A DNA stretch of 64,000 bases from JACPVF01 sp964502095 (lineage in GTDB: Bacteria > Chloroflexota > Anaerolineae > Anaerolineales > Villigracilaceae), in NCBI GenBank assembly GCA_964502095.1, contig CAZCUF010000011.1, positions 1-64,000 of the forward strand, written 5' to 3'. Shown in pieces: positions 16,067 through 25,304 of this stretch (the stretch's first letter is position 1; every line of letters starts with the position of its first letter). The notes under the pieces are model-generated. The model saw nothing but the letters and a program-made list of their open reading frames with translations, did not search any database and was not told where the DNA came from. The translations under genes and the position numbers were made by a program.

Positions 16067-19000
16067 TTATTTATTCATCCATGCCATCATGATTCCGTTT
16101 CTCCAGGGGACATTCCTTACATACATTTGCCTGTCGTCGTCGCTGTGGAAGCGGTTCACTTGTTCCTGTAAAAGCTCATAGGCCTCGTCGAGGATTCGAT
16201 TCGCCCTCGGATCGTTATTCGCCTGCAGAGCCTGATACACTGACCAGTAAATTCTGATCGGCTCCTCGGTTCCATCCAGGTTGCCGCCTTGATTCAGATG
16301 CGAAAGAATCTCCTCGGCGTATTTCAAGGACAGTCCCGAATTTTTTTCCTCCAAAGCGGTTTGCGCCAGGCCTGCCAGGGGTTCCGTGGCCAGCGCGGCC
16401 TGCTTAAGCGTGCGGCGCAGGTTCAGCGCCTGTTCGTAAGAATGAGCGGATTCGATCAGATCGGGCAACAGGAAATGCGCGTGCCCGAGACAGGTCCATG
16501 CCCAGGCCTCGCCCGACGGATCGCCCATCTTGCGCATTAATTCCAGGCTTTTGTTTGCGTACGCGAGCGCGGCCGCTCTTTGGCTCTGAGCGACCGCGAG
16601 TCCGCTCAGGTTGATTAGCGTGTAAGCCTCGTTGTAAATGCTTCCAACTTCGCGCGCGATGCGCAGGGCTTGCTTCTGATATGTTTGCGCGGAATCGAAG
16701 TCGCCCTGCATTCCCGCGACCCAGCCTAGATTCGCGAGCACCAATCCCTCCCCGGCCCGCGAGCCGGTTTCCCGCGCGATTGCCAGCGCCTGTTCATATC
16801 GTTCGCGCGCCGCGCTGTAATCCGATTCGACCGTTCCGGCCGCATTGCCGATATTGTTCAAAACGCGCGCCTCCAGCCGTTTGTCGCCGGCTTTGCGCGC
16901 AAAGAAGAGACTTTTTTCGAATGTAGAACGAGAAACGCGCGGCTCTTTCTGCTCCAGATAGATCAGCCCAAGTGTATTCAAAATTTCCCCTTCCCGTTTT
17001 TCCTCCTCGAGAGATTGAGCCAGACCGATACCTGTTTCCGCTTCTTGAATCGCCGTATCGATTTTTCCCAGGCGGCAGAGCGCCAGAGGCAGGGTTACGT
17101 AGGAATGCAATGCGATCCTCGGCGTATCGGCCAAACGCGAGAGCTGAATGACCCGCTGACCGGCAATAACGCTCTGCTCGAGGTCGCCCGCTTCAAAAGC
17201 GAAAAGCTCGCGCTGAAGCGCGGCCTTTGCCCGGTTGGCGTCACTGTTTTGTGTTTCGGCGATCCGCTCGAGGCTCAGTAAATCCTCCTTCTTTTGATCC
17301 TGCCTGCCCAGGTAACCAAACAACGGCACGCGTGCCAGCAATAACTCGAATTTTATTTCGAGGTCATTAGTTGGCGTGAGTTCGATCGCTTTCGAGTAAT
17401 TTTCAATGGCTTGGTTGTTTTGATAGGCTTCCGCGGCCAAATCGCCTGCCAGCCGATAATAACTCCGCGCCTTCTCGATTAGCTCGGCTTGCTCGGCGTG
17501 ATAAGCCAATTGACGGTAATACGGTTGAAGCTCGTTTCGATAAAGTTCTTCGAGCGCATTCAGCGCGAGTCTGTGGAGTTCCTTTTGCCGCGACCGTAAT
17601 TGCATGTTGTACGCGGCGTCTCTCATCAGGGCATGCCGGAAGATATATCGGATCTCGCTGATCGCCGCCCAAATATTTGCCTGTGCGCCCTGCTCGATCT
17701 TCGCCGGAAGGCGCGGGTCGCCGCGCAGCATGCGCGACAAAATTTGGACTTCGAATTCCCTGCCCAGAACCGAGGCGGTTTGGACCACGTCCCGCACTTC
17801 CTGTTTCAGACGGTCGAGACGCGCGATCAGAACTGAGCGAACGTCCGTTGGGAGCGATTGAGATGGGTCGCCTGTAAGATGCCAGCGATCCTCCTCGAAG
17901 CGGACCAGGTTCTCCTCCAGCAGGTAGCGGACGACTTGTTCCACAAAGAATGGATTTCCCTCGGCGCGCTGATGAACGACATTCAAGAGTTCATCTTCGA
18001 TCTCGCCGTGCAGAATTGCCCGCACCATTTCGTGCAGTTTGTTATCCGCGAGATCCTTCAAGCCGATCTCCAGATTCGGACAACCTTCCCTGAATTTCAA
18101 ATTGGATTTTTTGCTTCTGCTGGTTGCGATGATCGCGATCGGGTAGGAATTATTTTGGCCGGGCAGGGCGATGCGCGAAAGATATTCGAGAAATGCAAGC
18201 GAATCTTCATCTGCCCAGTGCGTGTCTTCGATCAATAGGATAACCGGCCGCGAAAGGCTTTCTGCCTGCATCAAGGTGCTCAGTGCGATGAATGTATTTT
18301 CGTATCTTCCCTGGGCATCCAATTTTTCATAGAGCGAGTCCGGCCAATGGACGTTCACCAGCGCGCCCAGAAAGGATTGAGTCCGCTCAAGGTCGTCGGC
18401 CAATGCCGATTCCGGGATGGACGCTATCAGTTCTCGAATTTTCGCCTGAAACCTGTTTCGATTGGTGTTCTCATCGTCTGTATACGAGATGCCGAAATAT
18501 GTTTTCAGCCAGTATCGAAACGGATTGAGGGATTGCCGGATGATCTCGTCCGTTTGGCCGACCGCCCAAAGCACATCCGCATTTTGAAAAATCGAGGAGT
18601 TCCTGAATTGATGAATAAGCCTGCTTTTTCCGATTCCAGCTTCGCCCAACAGCGAGAGGGCGCCTGCAAATTGGCCTGTCCAAAGCGGCGCGATGAAATT
18701 CAGCAATTGTTTTAGCTCCGCCTCCCTCCCGAAAAACTCGCCGGGAAATACTTTTTCCCCGATATCTTCCTTGCGATTGATCAACTTCCAAACCTTGTGC
18801 GGTTGGGCGAATCCCTTGAAATTCTTATCGCCTTCAAAGGACAGGTTGAATTTATATTCGATACGGCGGGCAACCTCCTCGTGAAGCCATATTTCCCCCG
18901 CGCGCGCTGAAGACATCATGCGCGCGGCAAGGTTGATGCCCCAGCCGTAGCAAGTGTAGTCTTCGCGGAGAGAGCCGCCCATGAAACCGGAGAAGGAATT

Positions 19001-19981
19001 GAAGTAACTGACGCCGGCCCTTAATGGCATGCCCGTTTCTTTCATGAGGTCCAGGACAAAATTCAGCGCGCGCTCCACGTCGTTTTCCTGTATGACCGGC
19101 GCGCCCCAGAAGAGCAGTAAATTCAGGCCTTTATCTCCGTAGTCGGGCCGCGTTAACAAGCCGCCATATTGATCCTGTAACGTCAGGGCTTTTTGAAGCA
19201 GGGGAATAAAAGCCGCTTCACTCTGCGCCGACGGCGGTATGCCGATAAATAGATTGACTGCAGGCCGGAACTCTCCGCCATGAACCTGTGAGATGATCTG
19301 ATCCGGCCAGAACGGCTGAATTTGTTCCGGTGTTGGCGGACTGCCCGCCGCGGGATGAAACTCAGGCTTTTGGCTTCGAATCGATTTCAGCAGAAAGTGA
19401 TTCCCTTTTTTGGCGGAGACGATGCGCTTCCCTAATTTTTCAGCGATGAGCTCGCCTGCGATGATTTCGCCCGCCTCCGCGCAATTGAACGATTGTACGC
19501 TTCGCTCGATGGCGGTGCCGTGAAAATAATAAACCGCCTTGCGTTTGTTTTCGGTCTCGACGATCCGCCAGCGGGATTCACCCAGTCCAAGCCCAATGCG
19601 TACCGAAATTTTGAAATCTCCATGCTCGGTCCTGAACAAATCGTGTCTCGATAACTTTTCCTGAATTTCGAGCGAGCAAGTCAATGCCTGAATCAGGGCT
19701 GGGCGCGAATCGCGGTCGGCGGGAAACAAGGCCGTAAACGAATCGCCTGCAAAGCCGATCACGAACCCGCCGCGATTATGAACGCTTTCCACCATTGGGT
19801 CGAATACGGATTGCATCACCCAGGCCAGCGTTTCCGCTCCGTTCTGGCCGAATTGAGCCAGCACATCCGCCATTTTTGAAAAACCGGAAGCGTCCAGCAG
19901 TAAGGCAACCGAATGAAATCGCCCTTGTAGATTACCCACCGCGTAGTTGTCTAGAATGAAAGAAGGAACGAGACGACGCAT
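16067..19981 (-). CDS. Soluble adenylyl cyclase-like protein: two cyclase domains, NTPase, TPR
   Basis: A 1304-residue cytoplasmic protein with the order of mammalian soluble adenylyl cyclase. Cyclase domain 1 (about 20-200) has metal aspartates D30 (LLLDASGF) and D80 (FAGDSF) but not the N-x3-R pair. Domain 2 (about 238-402) has N350/R354 in GWGINLAARMM and DKGLNLLLFWG but no first metal aspartate. Together they could make one complete active site. An AAA/STAND NTPase follows (Walker A GEAGIGKS at 446-453, Walker B ILLIED at 581-586), then many TPR repeats (about 820-1270). cAMP synthesis is inferred; guanylyl activity is not excluded. A minus-strand TAAAAT lies about 30 bases upstream. Confidence 0.88.
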   Translation of the reverse strand: MRRLVPSFILDNYAVGNLQGRFHSVALLLDASGFSKMADVLAQFGQNGAETLAWVMQSVFDPMVESVHNRGGFVIGFAGDSFTALFPADRDSRPALIQALTCSLEIQEKLSRHDLFRTEHGDFKISVRIGLGLGESRWRIVETENKRKAVYYFHGTAIERSVQSFNCAEAGEIIAGELIAEKLGKRIVSAKKGNHFLLKSIRSQKPEFHPAAGSPPTPEQIQPFWPDQIISQVHGGEFRPAVNLFIGIPPSAQSEAAFIPLLQKALTLQDQYGGLLTRPDYGDKGLNLLLFWGAPVIQENDVERALNFVLDLMKETGMPLRAGVSYFNSFSGFMGGSLREDYTCYGWGINLAARMMSSARAGEIWLHEEVARRIEYKFNLSFEGDKNFKGFAQPHKVWKLINRKEDIGEKVFPGEFFGREAELKQLLNFIAPLWTGQFAGALSLLGEAGIGKSRLIHQFRNSSIFQNADVLWAVGQTDEIIRQSLNPFRYWLKTYFGISYTDDENTNRNRFQAKIRELIASIPESALADDLERTQSFLGALVNVHWPDSLYEKLDAQGRYENTFIALSTLMQAESLSRPVILLIEDTHWADEDSLAFLEYLSRIALPGQNNSYPIAIIATSRSKKSNLKFREGCPNLEIGLKDLADNKLHEMVRAILHGEIEDELLNVVHQRAEGNPFFVEQVVRYLLEENLVRFEEDRWHLTGDPSQSLPTDVRSVLIARLDRLKQEVRDVVQTASVLGREFEVQILSRMLRGDPRLPAKIEQGAQANIWAAISEIRYIFRHALMRDAAYNMQLRSRQKELHRLALNALEELYRNELQPYYRQLAYHAEQAELIEKARSYYRLAGDLAAEAYQNNQAIENYSKAIELTPTNDLEIKFELLLARVPLFGYLGRQDQKKEDLLSLERIAETQNSDANRAKAALQRELFAFEAGDLEQSVIAGQRVIQLSRLADTPRIALHSYVTLPLALCRLGKIDTAIQEAETGIGLAQSLEEEKREGEILNTLGLIYLEQKEPRVSRSTFEKSLFFARKAGDKRLEARVLNNIGNAAGTVESDYSAARERYEQALAIARETGSRAGEGLVLANLGWVAGMQGDFDSAQTYQKQALRIAREVGSIYNEAYTLINLSGLAVAQSQRAAALAYANKSLELMRKMGDPSGEAWAWTCLGHAHFLLPDLIESAHSYEQALNLRRTLKQAALATEPLAGLAQTALEEKNSGLSLKYAEEILSHLNQGGNLDGTEEPIRIYWSVYQALQANNDPRANRILDEAYELLQEQVNRFHSDDDRQMYVRNVPWRNGIMMAWMNK

Positions 19982-20045
19982 GTTTATTGTTCGAAAACCT
20001 TCTGCAATGATTTTAAGCGAATCGGATTTAAAAAAGCAAGAGCGA

Positions 20046-20534
20046 TTATGGGATCACAGGTTTTTCCCGATCGGTTAAATTGACGACGATGGCTTTGCTG
20101 GCGCGGACGAGTTGTTCGGGTGTGATGAAAATCTCTTCGCCCCACTGACCCGCTCCAACGCCCAGCATTGATTCGTTCAAAAGGCTCGCTTCCAGAAAGG
20201 AACGGAATCCCTCGGTCTGCCAGCTAAATGGAGGAATCGAACCGATCACATAACCGGTCACTTCCTTGACGATTTCCGGCGCGGCCATTTGAATATTGCG
20301 CGAGCCGATGGCTTTTTTTAGATTCCCTGAAACGGCAGACTGATCCCCGCCGAGCATGACCAGCACGCGCTCACCGCTATCCACTTGGAAGATCAGCGTC
20401 TTGACGGCTTGCCGTTCGGGAAAACCAAGCGTATGAGCCACGGAGGCGGCGCCTTTTTCTGTGGTTGAGGGAAAACTCTTCGCTTCGTATGGAATGTTCA
20501 ATTTATCCAGATATAGATGAGCAGGCAGTTTCAT
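20046..20534 (-). CDS. YbaK/ProX-type aminoacyl-tRNA deacylase
   Basis: A 162-residue protein of the YbaK/EbsC family, which hydrolyses mischarged tRNAs such as Cys-tRNA-Pro. The invariant lysine region (AVKTLIFQVD), LVMLGGDQSAVS and VTGYVIGSIPPF are visible. The ATG at 20534 (MKLPAHLYLDKLNIPYEAK) follows AAGGA; an extension to 20612 would overlap the transporter gene. It begins 19 bases after the EamA gene on the same strand, so it is probably co-transcribed. Exact tRNA specificity is not readable. Confidence 0.85.
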   Translation of the reverse strand: MKLPAHLYLDKLNIPYEAKSFPSTTEKGAASVAHTLGFPERQAVKTLIFQVDSGERVLVMLGGDQSAVSGNLKKAIGSRNIQMAAPEIVKEVTGYVIGSIPPFSWQTEGFRSFLEASLLNESMLGVGAGQWGEEIFITPEQLVRASKAIVVNLTDREKPVIP

Positions 20535-20553
20535 GATCTGTATCCTTGTAAAT

Positions 20554-21522
20554 TTACGCGGCTCCCGGCCGGCTGGATAGGTAGATGCCAAGCAGGATGA
20601 AGAGCGCGCCAAAGATCTTAAGCGTACCCGGCACTTCGCCCAAAATTATAAAAGCCAATATGGACGAGCCGATCGGCTCTCCCAAATTTACAGTTGCGAC
20701 CAATGTGGCGGGAATATATCTCAGCGCCCAATTGTATGTGGAGTGGCCGATCAATTGTGGGACTAGCGCCAATAATACAATCCAAAGATAGGTGACGGGT
20801 TTGTAGCCGGTCAGCGGTTCGCGGGTAATGAACACAGTTGCGAGCAAAGCCAACGCGGAGACGCTGTATACGAGAAAAATGTACGGAATCAAAGACATCC
20901 CAGCGCGCAATTTGCGGCCGATCACGAAATAGCCGGTCACAGCCCAGGCGCCCATCAGCGCGAGGAAATTGCCCCACATGGCCCGTCCCTCCAGTGCAGT
21001 GGACAGCGACGGACAGTTTAATCCGGAATTCCAACTGCACGCGTCGGCCAGGCCAACAATTGTTCCGCCTAACAGCGAGAGCCCCAATCCCACCAATGCG
21101 GCGCGTGAAAGATGTTCTTTCAAGAAGATCGGCGAGACCAATGCCACCCATAACGGCCCGGTGCTGACGAATACAACCGAACTGGCCACGGTTGTATATT
21201 CGAGCGAGGAAATCCAAGTGGCGAAGTGCACAGCGAGAAATAAACCGGAAAACAGGGCCAGCCAAAGTTCCCGGCGTGTCAGCGCGCGCAATTCCGCGCT
21301 GTGACGCACCCAGGCGATGGGCGCAAGGGCAAGGCTGGCGACCGCGATGCGCAGGGCGGCGATCACGAGTGAGGGCGCGTCGCTTTGCGCGAAACGGATC
21401 AGAATCGCAGAGGTGGAAACAGCCAGGACAGCGGTCAGCAGGCCCAGGCCTGTTTTGACCGAGATTCGACTTGGCGCGGGAGTATTTTCGAGAACGGCTG
21501 GTTCCGTGGGCGTGGAGGTCAT
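20554..21522 (-). CDS. EamA/DMT-family transporter
   Basis: A 322-residue polytopic membrane protein with about ten hydrophobic segments in two EamA halves (each ending with a GxxxLLGxxL-type pattern: LSLLGGTIVG and FILLGIYLS). These carriers export or import amino acids, nucleotides or similar metabolites; the substrate is unknown. An insertion (LADACSWNSGLNCPS) between helices about 4 and 5 is a lineage detail. First gene of a unit with the YbaK gene. Confidence 0.85.
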   Translation of the reverse strand: MTSTPTEPAVLENTPAPSRISVKTGLGLLTAVLAVSTSAILIRFAQSDAPSLVIAALRIAVASLALAPIAWVRHSAELRALTRRELWLALFSGLFLAVHFATWISSLEYTTVASSVVFVSTGPLWVALVSPIFLKEHLSRAALVGLGLSLLGGTIVGLADACSWNSGLNCPSLSTALEGRAMWGNFLALMGAWAVTGYFVIGRKLRAGMSLIPYIFLVYSVSALALLATVFITREPLTGYKPVTYLWIVLLALVPQLIGHSTYNWALRYIPATLVATVNLGEPIGSSILAFIILGEVPGTLKIFGALFILLGIYLSSRPGAA

Positions 21523-21584
21523 GATGTCATCTTTTCGCGTTGGTATTGCGCAAGTATAAGCGAAATGCAGTGAATCATTTTAGC

Positions 21585-21613
21585 TTGACAGGCTCATTGG
21601 GCGGGAATACAAT
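21585..21613 (+). promoter_or_regulatory. Promoter TTGACA-N17-TACAAT of superoxide dismutase
   Basis: A consensus -35 with the ideal 17-base spacer to TACAAT; a second box, TATAAT, lies at 21620-21625. This is the strongest promoter signature in the first half of the window and fits a highly expressed enzyme. Confidence 0.75.
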
Positions 21614-21674
21614 TTTTGTTATAATTATCTTAAATATCTGCCGCGTGGCAGAATCATTTATAAAGGAGAGGATC

Positions 21675-22280
21675 ATGGCATACGAACTTCCAAAGCTGGC
21701 ATACGCGTACGATGCTCTTGAACCGCACATCGACGCGCGCACAATGGAGATTCATCACACGAAACATCATCAGGCTTATATTACCAATTTGAACGGCGCG
21801 TTGGATAAACACCCCGAACTGGCGAAAAAATCGCTCGAGAGTTTGTTGAGCGATTTGAATTCCGTGCCTGAAGATATACGCACCGCTGTCCGGAATCACG
21901 GCGGCGGAACGTGGAACCATTCGATGTTTTGGGAAATTATGAGTCCGAAGAAAGGCGGCGCGCCGAAGGACGAATTGGCGAAGGCAATTGACGCGTCTTT
22001 TAAATCGTTCGACGCGTTCAAGGAAGATTTCGCCAAAACGGCCAATGGGCGCTTTGGTTCCGGCTGGGCCTGGCTTGTGAAGAAGGGCAGTGGGCTGGCT
22101 GTTGTTTCCACGGCGAATCAGGATAATCCCTTCTCGGACGGTGTGACGCCCATTTTGGGAGTCGACGTATGGGAACACGCCTATTATCTGCATTACCAAA
22201 ACCGCCGCGCGGATTATGTAACCGCCTGGTGGAATGTAGTCAACTGGGATGCGGTTGCCGAACGGTTTGCCGCTAAATAG
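21675..22280 (+). CDS. sodA: Superoxide dismutase, Fe/Mn type
   Basis: A 201-residue cytoplasmic Fe/Mn SOD converting superoxide to peroxide and oxygen. Metal ligands are in MEIHHTKHHQAY, WNHSMFW, and DVWEHAYYLHY. The NGRFGSGWAWL and NQDNPF strands are present; residues such as GGGTWNHSMFW suggest a manganese or cambialistic form, but the metal cannot be assigned by eye. AAAGGAGAGG precedes the ATG at 21675. A strong terminator follows. The frame extends upstream to 21540 but that part is untranslated leader. Confidence 0.94.
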   Translation: MAYELPKLAYAYDALEPHIDARTMEIHHTKHHQAYITNLNGALDKHPELAKKSLESLLSDLNSVPEDIRTAVRNHGGGTWNHSMFWEIMSPKKGGAPKDELAKAIDASFKSFDAFKEDFAKTANGRFGSGWAWLVKKGSGLAVVSTANQDNPFSDGVTPILGVDVWEHAYYLHYQNRRADYVTAWWNVVNWDAVAERFAAK

Positions 22281-22285
22281 TTCGA

Positions 22286-22318
22286 TAAAAAGAGATGGAA
22301 AACCCCATCTCTTTTTTA
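22286..22318 (+). terminator. Intrinsic terminator of the SOD gene
   Basis: Stem AGAGATGG/CCATCTCT extended by A/T pairs, loop AAAACC, followed by a T-run. Confidence 0.85.
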
Positions 22319-22336
22319 TTCCAATGGATTTTAGTC

Positions 22337-22364
22337 TTGCGCGCTGTAGGAAGCAGGATATAAT
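22337..22364 (+). promoter_or_regulatory. Promoter TTGCGC-N16-TATAAT of the ferredoxin gene
   Basis: Perfect -10 box 41 bases before the GTG start, with a fair -35 at 16-base spacing, right after the SOD terminator. Confidence 0.55.
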
Positions 22365-22404
22365 TGCGCCGATTTGAACCGTCAAAATTCACAGGAGGTT
22401 TCGC

Positions 22405-22818
22405 GTGACCCATATTATTACCAGCTTGTGCGTGCGTGACCGCGGCTGTATTGATGTTTGTCCGGTGGAGTGCATGATCCCGGGTTTTCCGCTCGATGAG
22501 TGGCCCTGGATTTACATTGACCCCGATACTTGTATTGATTGCGGCGCATGCGTTCCGGAGTGTCCGTACGCCGCCATCTTCCCTGAGGATGAAGTGCCCG
22601 CGGCTTACACAGCGAAAGGCGGGGAGCCTATCAGTAAAATTGACCTGACCGGCCACTTTGAAGCGGTCAACCATCACGGCAATCCGATCATTCTGGATAC
22701 CGTTAGATTGCTGGAAGCTGGCGAGGTGCTCGATTTTACGCCCGACATCAAACCCAATTACGATTTCTTCAAAACCGGTCCCGGTTATACCGCCAAAGAT
22801 AGCGATGACGGCAGGTAA
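22405..22818 (+). CDS. Ferredoxin with two Fe-S cluster motifs
   Basis: A 137-residue ferredoxin starting with GTG, with an ideal AGGAGG site before it. The first cysteine set is C9, C15, C19 and C23 (LCVRDRGCIDVCPVEC) and the second C43, C46, C49 and C53 (CIDCGACVPECP). The layout resembles the FdxA / seven- or eight-iron ferredoxins, with a long acidic tail. It likely carries low-potential electrons in the cytoplasm. The partner is unknown; the hydrogenase 12 kb away is only one option. Confidence 0.9.
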   Translation: MTHIITSLCVRDRGCIDVCPVECMIPGFPLDEWPWIYIDPDTCIDCGACVPECPYAAIFPEDEVPAAYTAKGGEPISKIDLTGHFEAVNHHGNPIILDTVRLLEAGEVLDFTPDIKPNYDFFKTGPGYTAKDSDDGR

Positions 22819-22833
22819 TTGAATCCGCAAGTA

Positions 22834-22864
22834 AAAAGCCGGGCGAAAGTCCGGCTTTTGTTTT
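22834..22864. terminator. Terminator between ferredoxin and convergent RodA-PBP gene
   Basis: Stem AAAAGCCGG/CCGGCTTTT, 8-base loop, then GTTTT. Its A/T-flanked stem can serve both strands. Confidence 0.82.
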
Positions 22865-22874
22865 AAATCCATGT

Positions 22875-25295
22875 TTATGGCTGGCGGGCTTTATCGAGCA
22901 GGGACCTTCCAATTTGCCAGGCCAGCGTCAAATTATTTTCCTCGATCGCCACAACGACAACCAGCGGCGTTCCCTGTAAATCTGGCGAAGTTCCGCCGAT
23001 GTACCAGCTGATCGTTTCCGTATTCTCCGACGACCAGCTGACATATTCCCAATAGGATTGTTTCGCGGCGATAAAAGACCGCGCCGCCTCATCCGCCGCC
23101 GACGGCTGGATCGCTTGAACCGGCTGATCCAACGCCGGTAGAATGACCCATCCCTGCTGAGGGGTTTTCACCGCCAACGCGATCCGTGAAGCGGGCACCA
23201 GACCGTGATTGCTCAGCGCCGCGGCCGCCAGCGCGGTCTGCAGAGGCGTTACGCGAAAATCGCTTAAGTCTTTATTCTTTGCATCTGGCGCAACTGGCAT
23301 GCGTATTTGCGGCGCACGGAATAGTCCGAGTTTTGAATAAAAAGTTTGCAAGTCCTTGTCGCTGGGTTTTTGCGCGCCAAACTCTGCCTGCGCCAACGGC
23401 TGTAATAGGTTCCCCGGCGGATACAAACCCTGCGCCGCGCGGTTGATCAAAGGCGCGCGGGGATCCTGTGCGAGTGCAGACCCCTGTTCCCTGAGTAGGT
23501 TGGGATCAAAGCCGGGATGGGAAGCCATGATGAACACTTCGCCGCTTTGCGCGTTGAGCAGAACGATTGCGCCGGTATGATTGCCCAGCAATTTGTCTGC
23601 GGTTGTTTGCAGGGACAAATCCAGACTCAAACGCACATCCAGGCCCGGCGGGGGAGTGCCGTAGAGCAGGTAATCCCACCAAAGCAAACTGGCCGGGTTG
23701 CCCTGCAGGCCGCGTAGATAGTTATCGAGGCTGGCTTCCAAACCAGCCTGTCCGAACACGGGATCGGTGTAGCCGATGATTGGGCCCAAAGCCGGATACT
23801 CATATTGGCGCGTGTAACTGCCACTGGCGCCCACCGTTTTATCCAGGGGATTGTCTGCACGGTCAATGATGTTGCCGCGCGGAACATAACGATCTGCAAT
23901 GGCGCGGCGCGGATTGTCGGTTCGTTCCAGCAGATCGGGGCCGCGTATCACTGTCCACCAAATTCCGCTGAGGGCGGCGGCCGCGAGTCCCAACCCCAGC
24001 AGAATGGAAAGCCCCATGAAAGGTTGAGCCGAGGCCAGAGGCGCGGGTTCTTCTTCTGTTTTAGCGCTGATCACAAGCAGAAGCCAGATAGCAATAAAGG
24101 CAGTTATCAACGATGAACCGCCATAGGAGACAAACGGCAGAGTCACTCCGGTGAGCGGAACCAGACGGAGGTTGCCGCCGATGATTACTAGACTCTGGAC
24201 GCCGAGATATGCAGTCAACCCGGCGGCAAGGAATCGCCGGAAACGGTCGGGTGCGTTGAGCGCGGCGCGCAAGCCGCGGCTGATGAGCAGTCCAAGAACG
24301 GCGAGCAGGCCGATCATCCCGATAAGACCGGTTTCTTCCACGATCGCCGAGAAAATAAAATCGGAAATCGCGACCGGCACCAGCGTCGGGCTTCCCAAAC
24401 CGGGGCCGCGTCCGATCACGCCGCCGTTGGCAATGGCGAGCAGGGATTGCACGATCTGATAAGAACGTCCGCTGGGATCGTTCCAGGGACTCAACCAGGC
24501 GTTGACGCGAATCTGAATTACGCTGATAAAGAAATAGCCAACCAGCCCTGCCAGGGCCAGCGCTCCGCCTGTGAAAAGCAGGGTGCGGCGGCGCGCGGTG
24601 GCAATGTAAAGCACAAAGGTGAACAGGAGAATAAAAATGGAAGCGGTGCCGAGGTCCCGTTGAATCAACAAGATAAGAAGCGCGAGTCCAGTGACGAAGA
24701 GTGTCGGCAAAATCAGTGGAAAGATTTTTAGATGGATCGGTAAACGATCTGCAAGATAAGCGGAAAGAAAGACGATCAACAAAAGTTTCAACGGCTCCGA
24801 CGGCTGGAAATAAACGCCACAACAACCGAGCCATAAACGCGGGCCATAGCCTTCGGGGTTTGTTCCGAAGATCAATGTCAGCGCGGTAAGAAGTAAACCG
24901 CTGGTGAGTAACAGGTATTTATAGCGGCGGAGAAATTCGATCTTGATGTGGAAGCGGACGGCCAATATCAGAACGCCGAAGCTCAACCCGAGCCAGATCA
25001 TTTGGCGCAGTCCGAAATTTGAATCGAGCCGCCAGATTGTCAGCAATCCCCAGCCGCTGAGCAGGGCGGCCACCGGCAAAATATAGGGATCGCGGTCAGA
25101 GAGATGCGCGGCAGTGATTCGGTTTGCCGCGGCGACGATGAGTATCCAGACCAAGAAACCCAGCCAGTGCGACCAGCGATATGTGACCGCGAAACTCCTC
25201 TCGCGGACGGCGGGTGAGAGGGTGAGAATCAGCGAATATAAAAAAAGAAAACCTGCGGCCCAACGCAGCAGGCGGTTTTGAATCGCATCGGTCAT
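22875..25295 (-). CDS. RodA/FtsW (SEDS) glycosyltransferase fused to a degenerate penicillin-binding domain
   Basis: An 806-residue membrane protein. Residues 10-412 are a SEDS polymerase with about 12 helices; the catalytic-type aspartate region GRGPGLGSPT...SDFIFSAIVEETG (D312) and SYGGSS are kept. After another helix (about 428-450), residues 465-800 follow class B PBP order (VPRGNIIDR, QAGLEASLDNYLRG, IVLLNAQSGEVFIMASHPGFDPN). The active-site motif is YPPGNLLQPL at 625-634: the catalytic Ser and Lys are Asn629 and Gln632, and the KTG motif reads GGT. The transpeptidase half is therefore probably dead. Last gene of an FHA-containing cluster. Confidence 0.9.
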   Translation of the reverse strand: MTDAIQNRLLRWAAGFLFLYSLILTLSPAVRERSFAVTYRWSHWLGFLVWILIVAAANRITAAHLSDRDPYILPVAALLSGWGLLTIWRLDSNFGLRQMIWLGLSFGVLILAVRFHIKIEFLRRYKYLLLTSGLLLTALTLIFGTNPEGYGPRLWLGCCGVYFQPSEPLKLLLIVFLSAYLADRLPIHLKIFPLILPTLFVTGLALLILLIQRDLGTASIFILLFTFVLYIATARRRTLLFTGGALALAGLVGYFFISVIQIRVNAWLSPWNDPSGRSYQIVQSLLAIANGGVIGRGPGLGSPTLVPVAISDFIFSAIVEETGLIGMIGLLAVLGLLISRGLRAALNAPDRFRRFLAAGLTAYLGVQSLVIIGGNLRLVPLTGVTLPFVSYGGSSLITAFIAIWLLLVISAKTEEEPAPLASAQPFMGLSILLGLGLAAAALSGIWWTVIRGPDLLERTDNPRRAIADRYVPRGNIIDRADNPLDKTVGASGSYTRQYEYPALGPIIGYTDPVFGQAGLEASLDNYLRGLQGNPASLLWWDYLLYGTPPPGLDVRLSLDLSLQTTADKLLGNHTGAIVLLNAQSGEVFIMASHPGFDPNLLREQGSALAQDPRAPLINRAAQGLYPPGNLLQPLAQAEFGAQKPSDKDLQTFYSKLGLFRAPQIRMPVAPDAKNKDLSDFRVTPLQTALAAAALSNHGLVPASRIALAVKTPQQGWVILPALDQPVQAIQPSAADEAARSFIAAKQSYWEYVSWSSENTETISWYIGGTSPDLQGTPLVVVVAIEENNLTLAWQIGRSLLDKARQP

Positions 25296-25304
25296 GACAT
25301 TATC

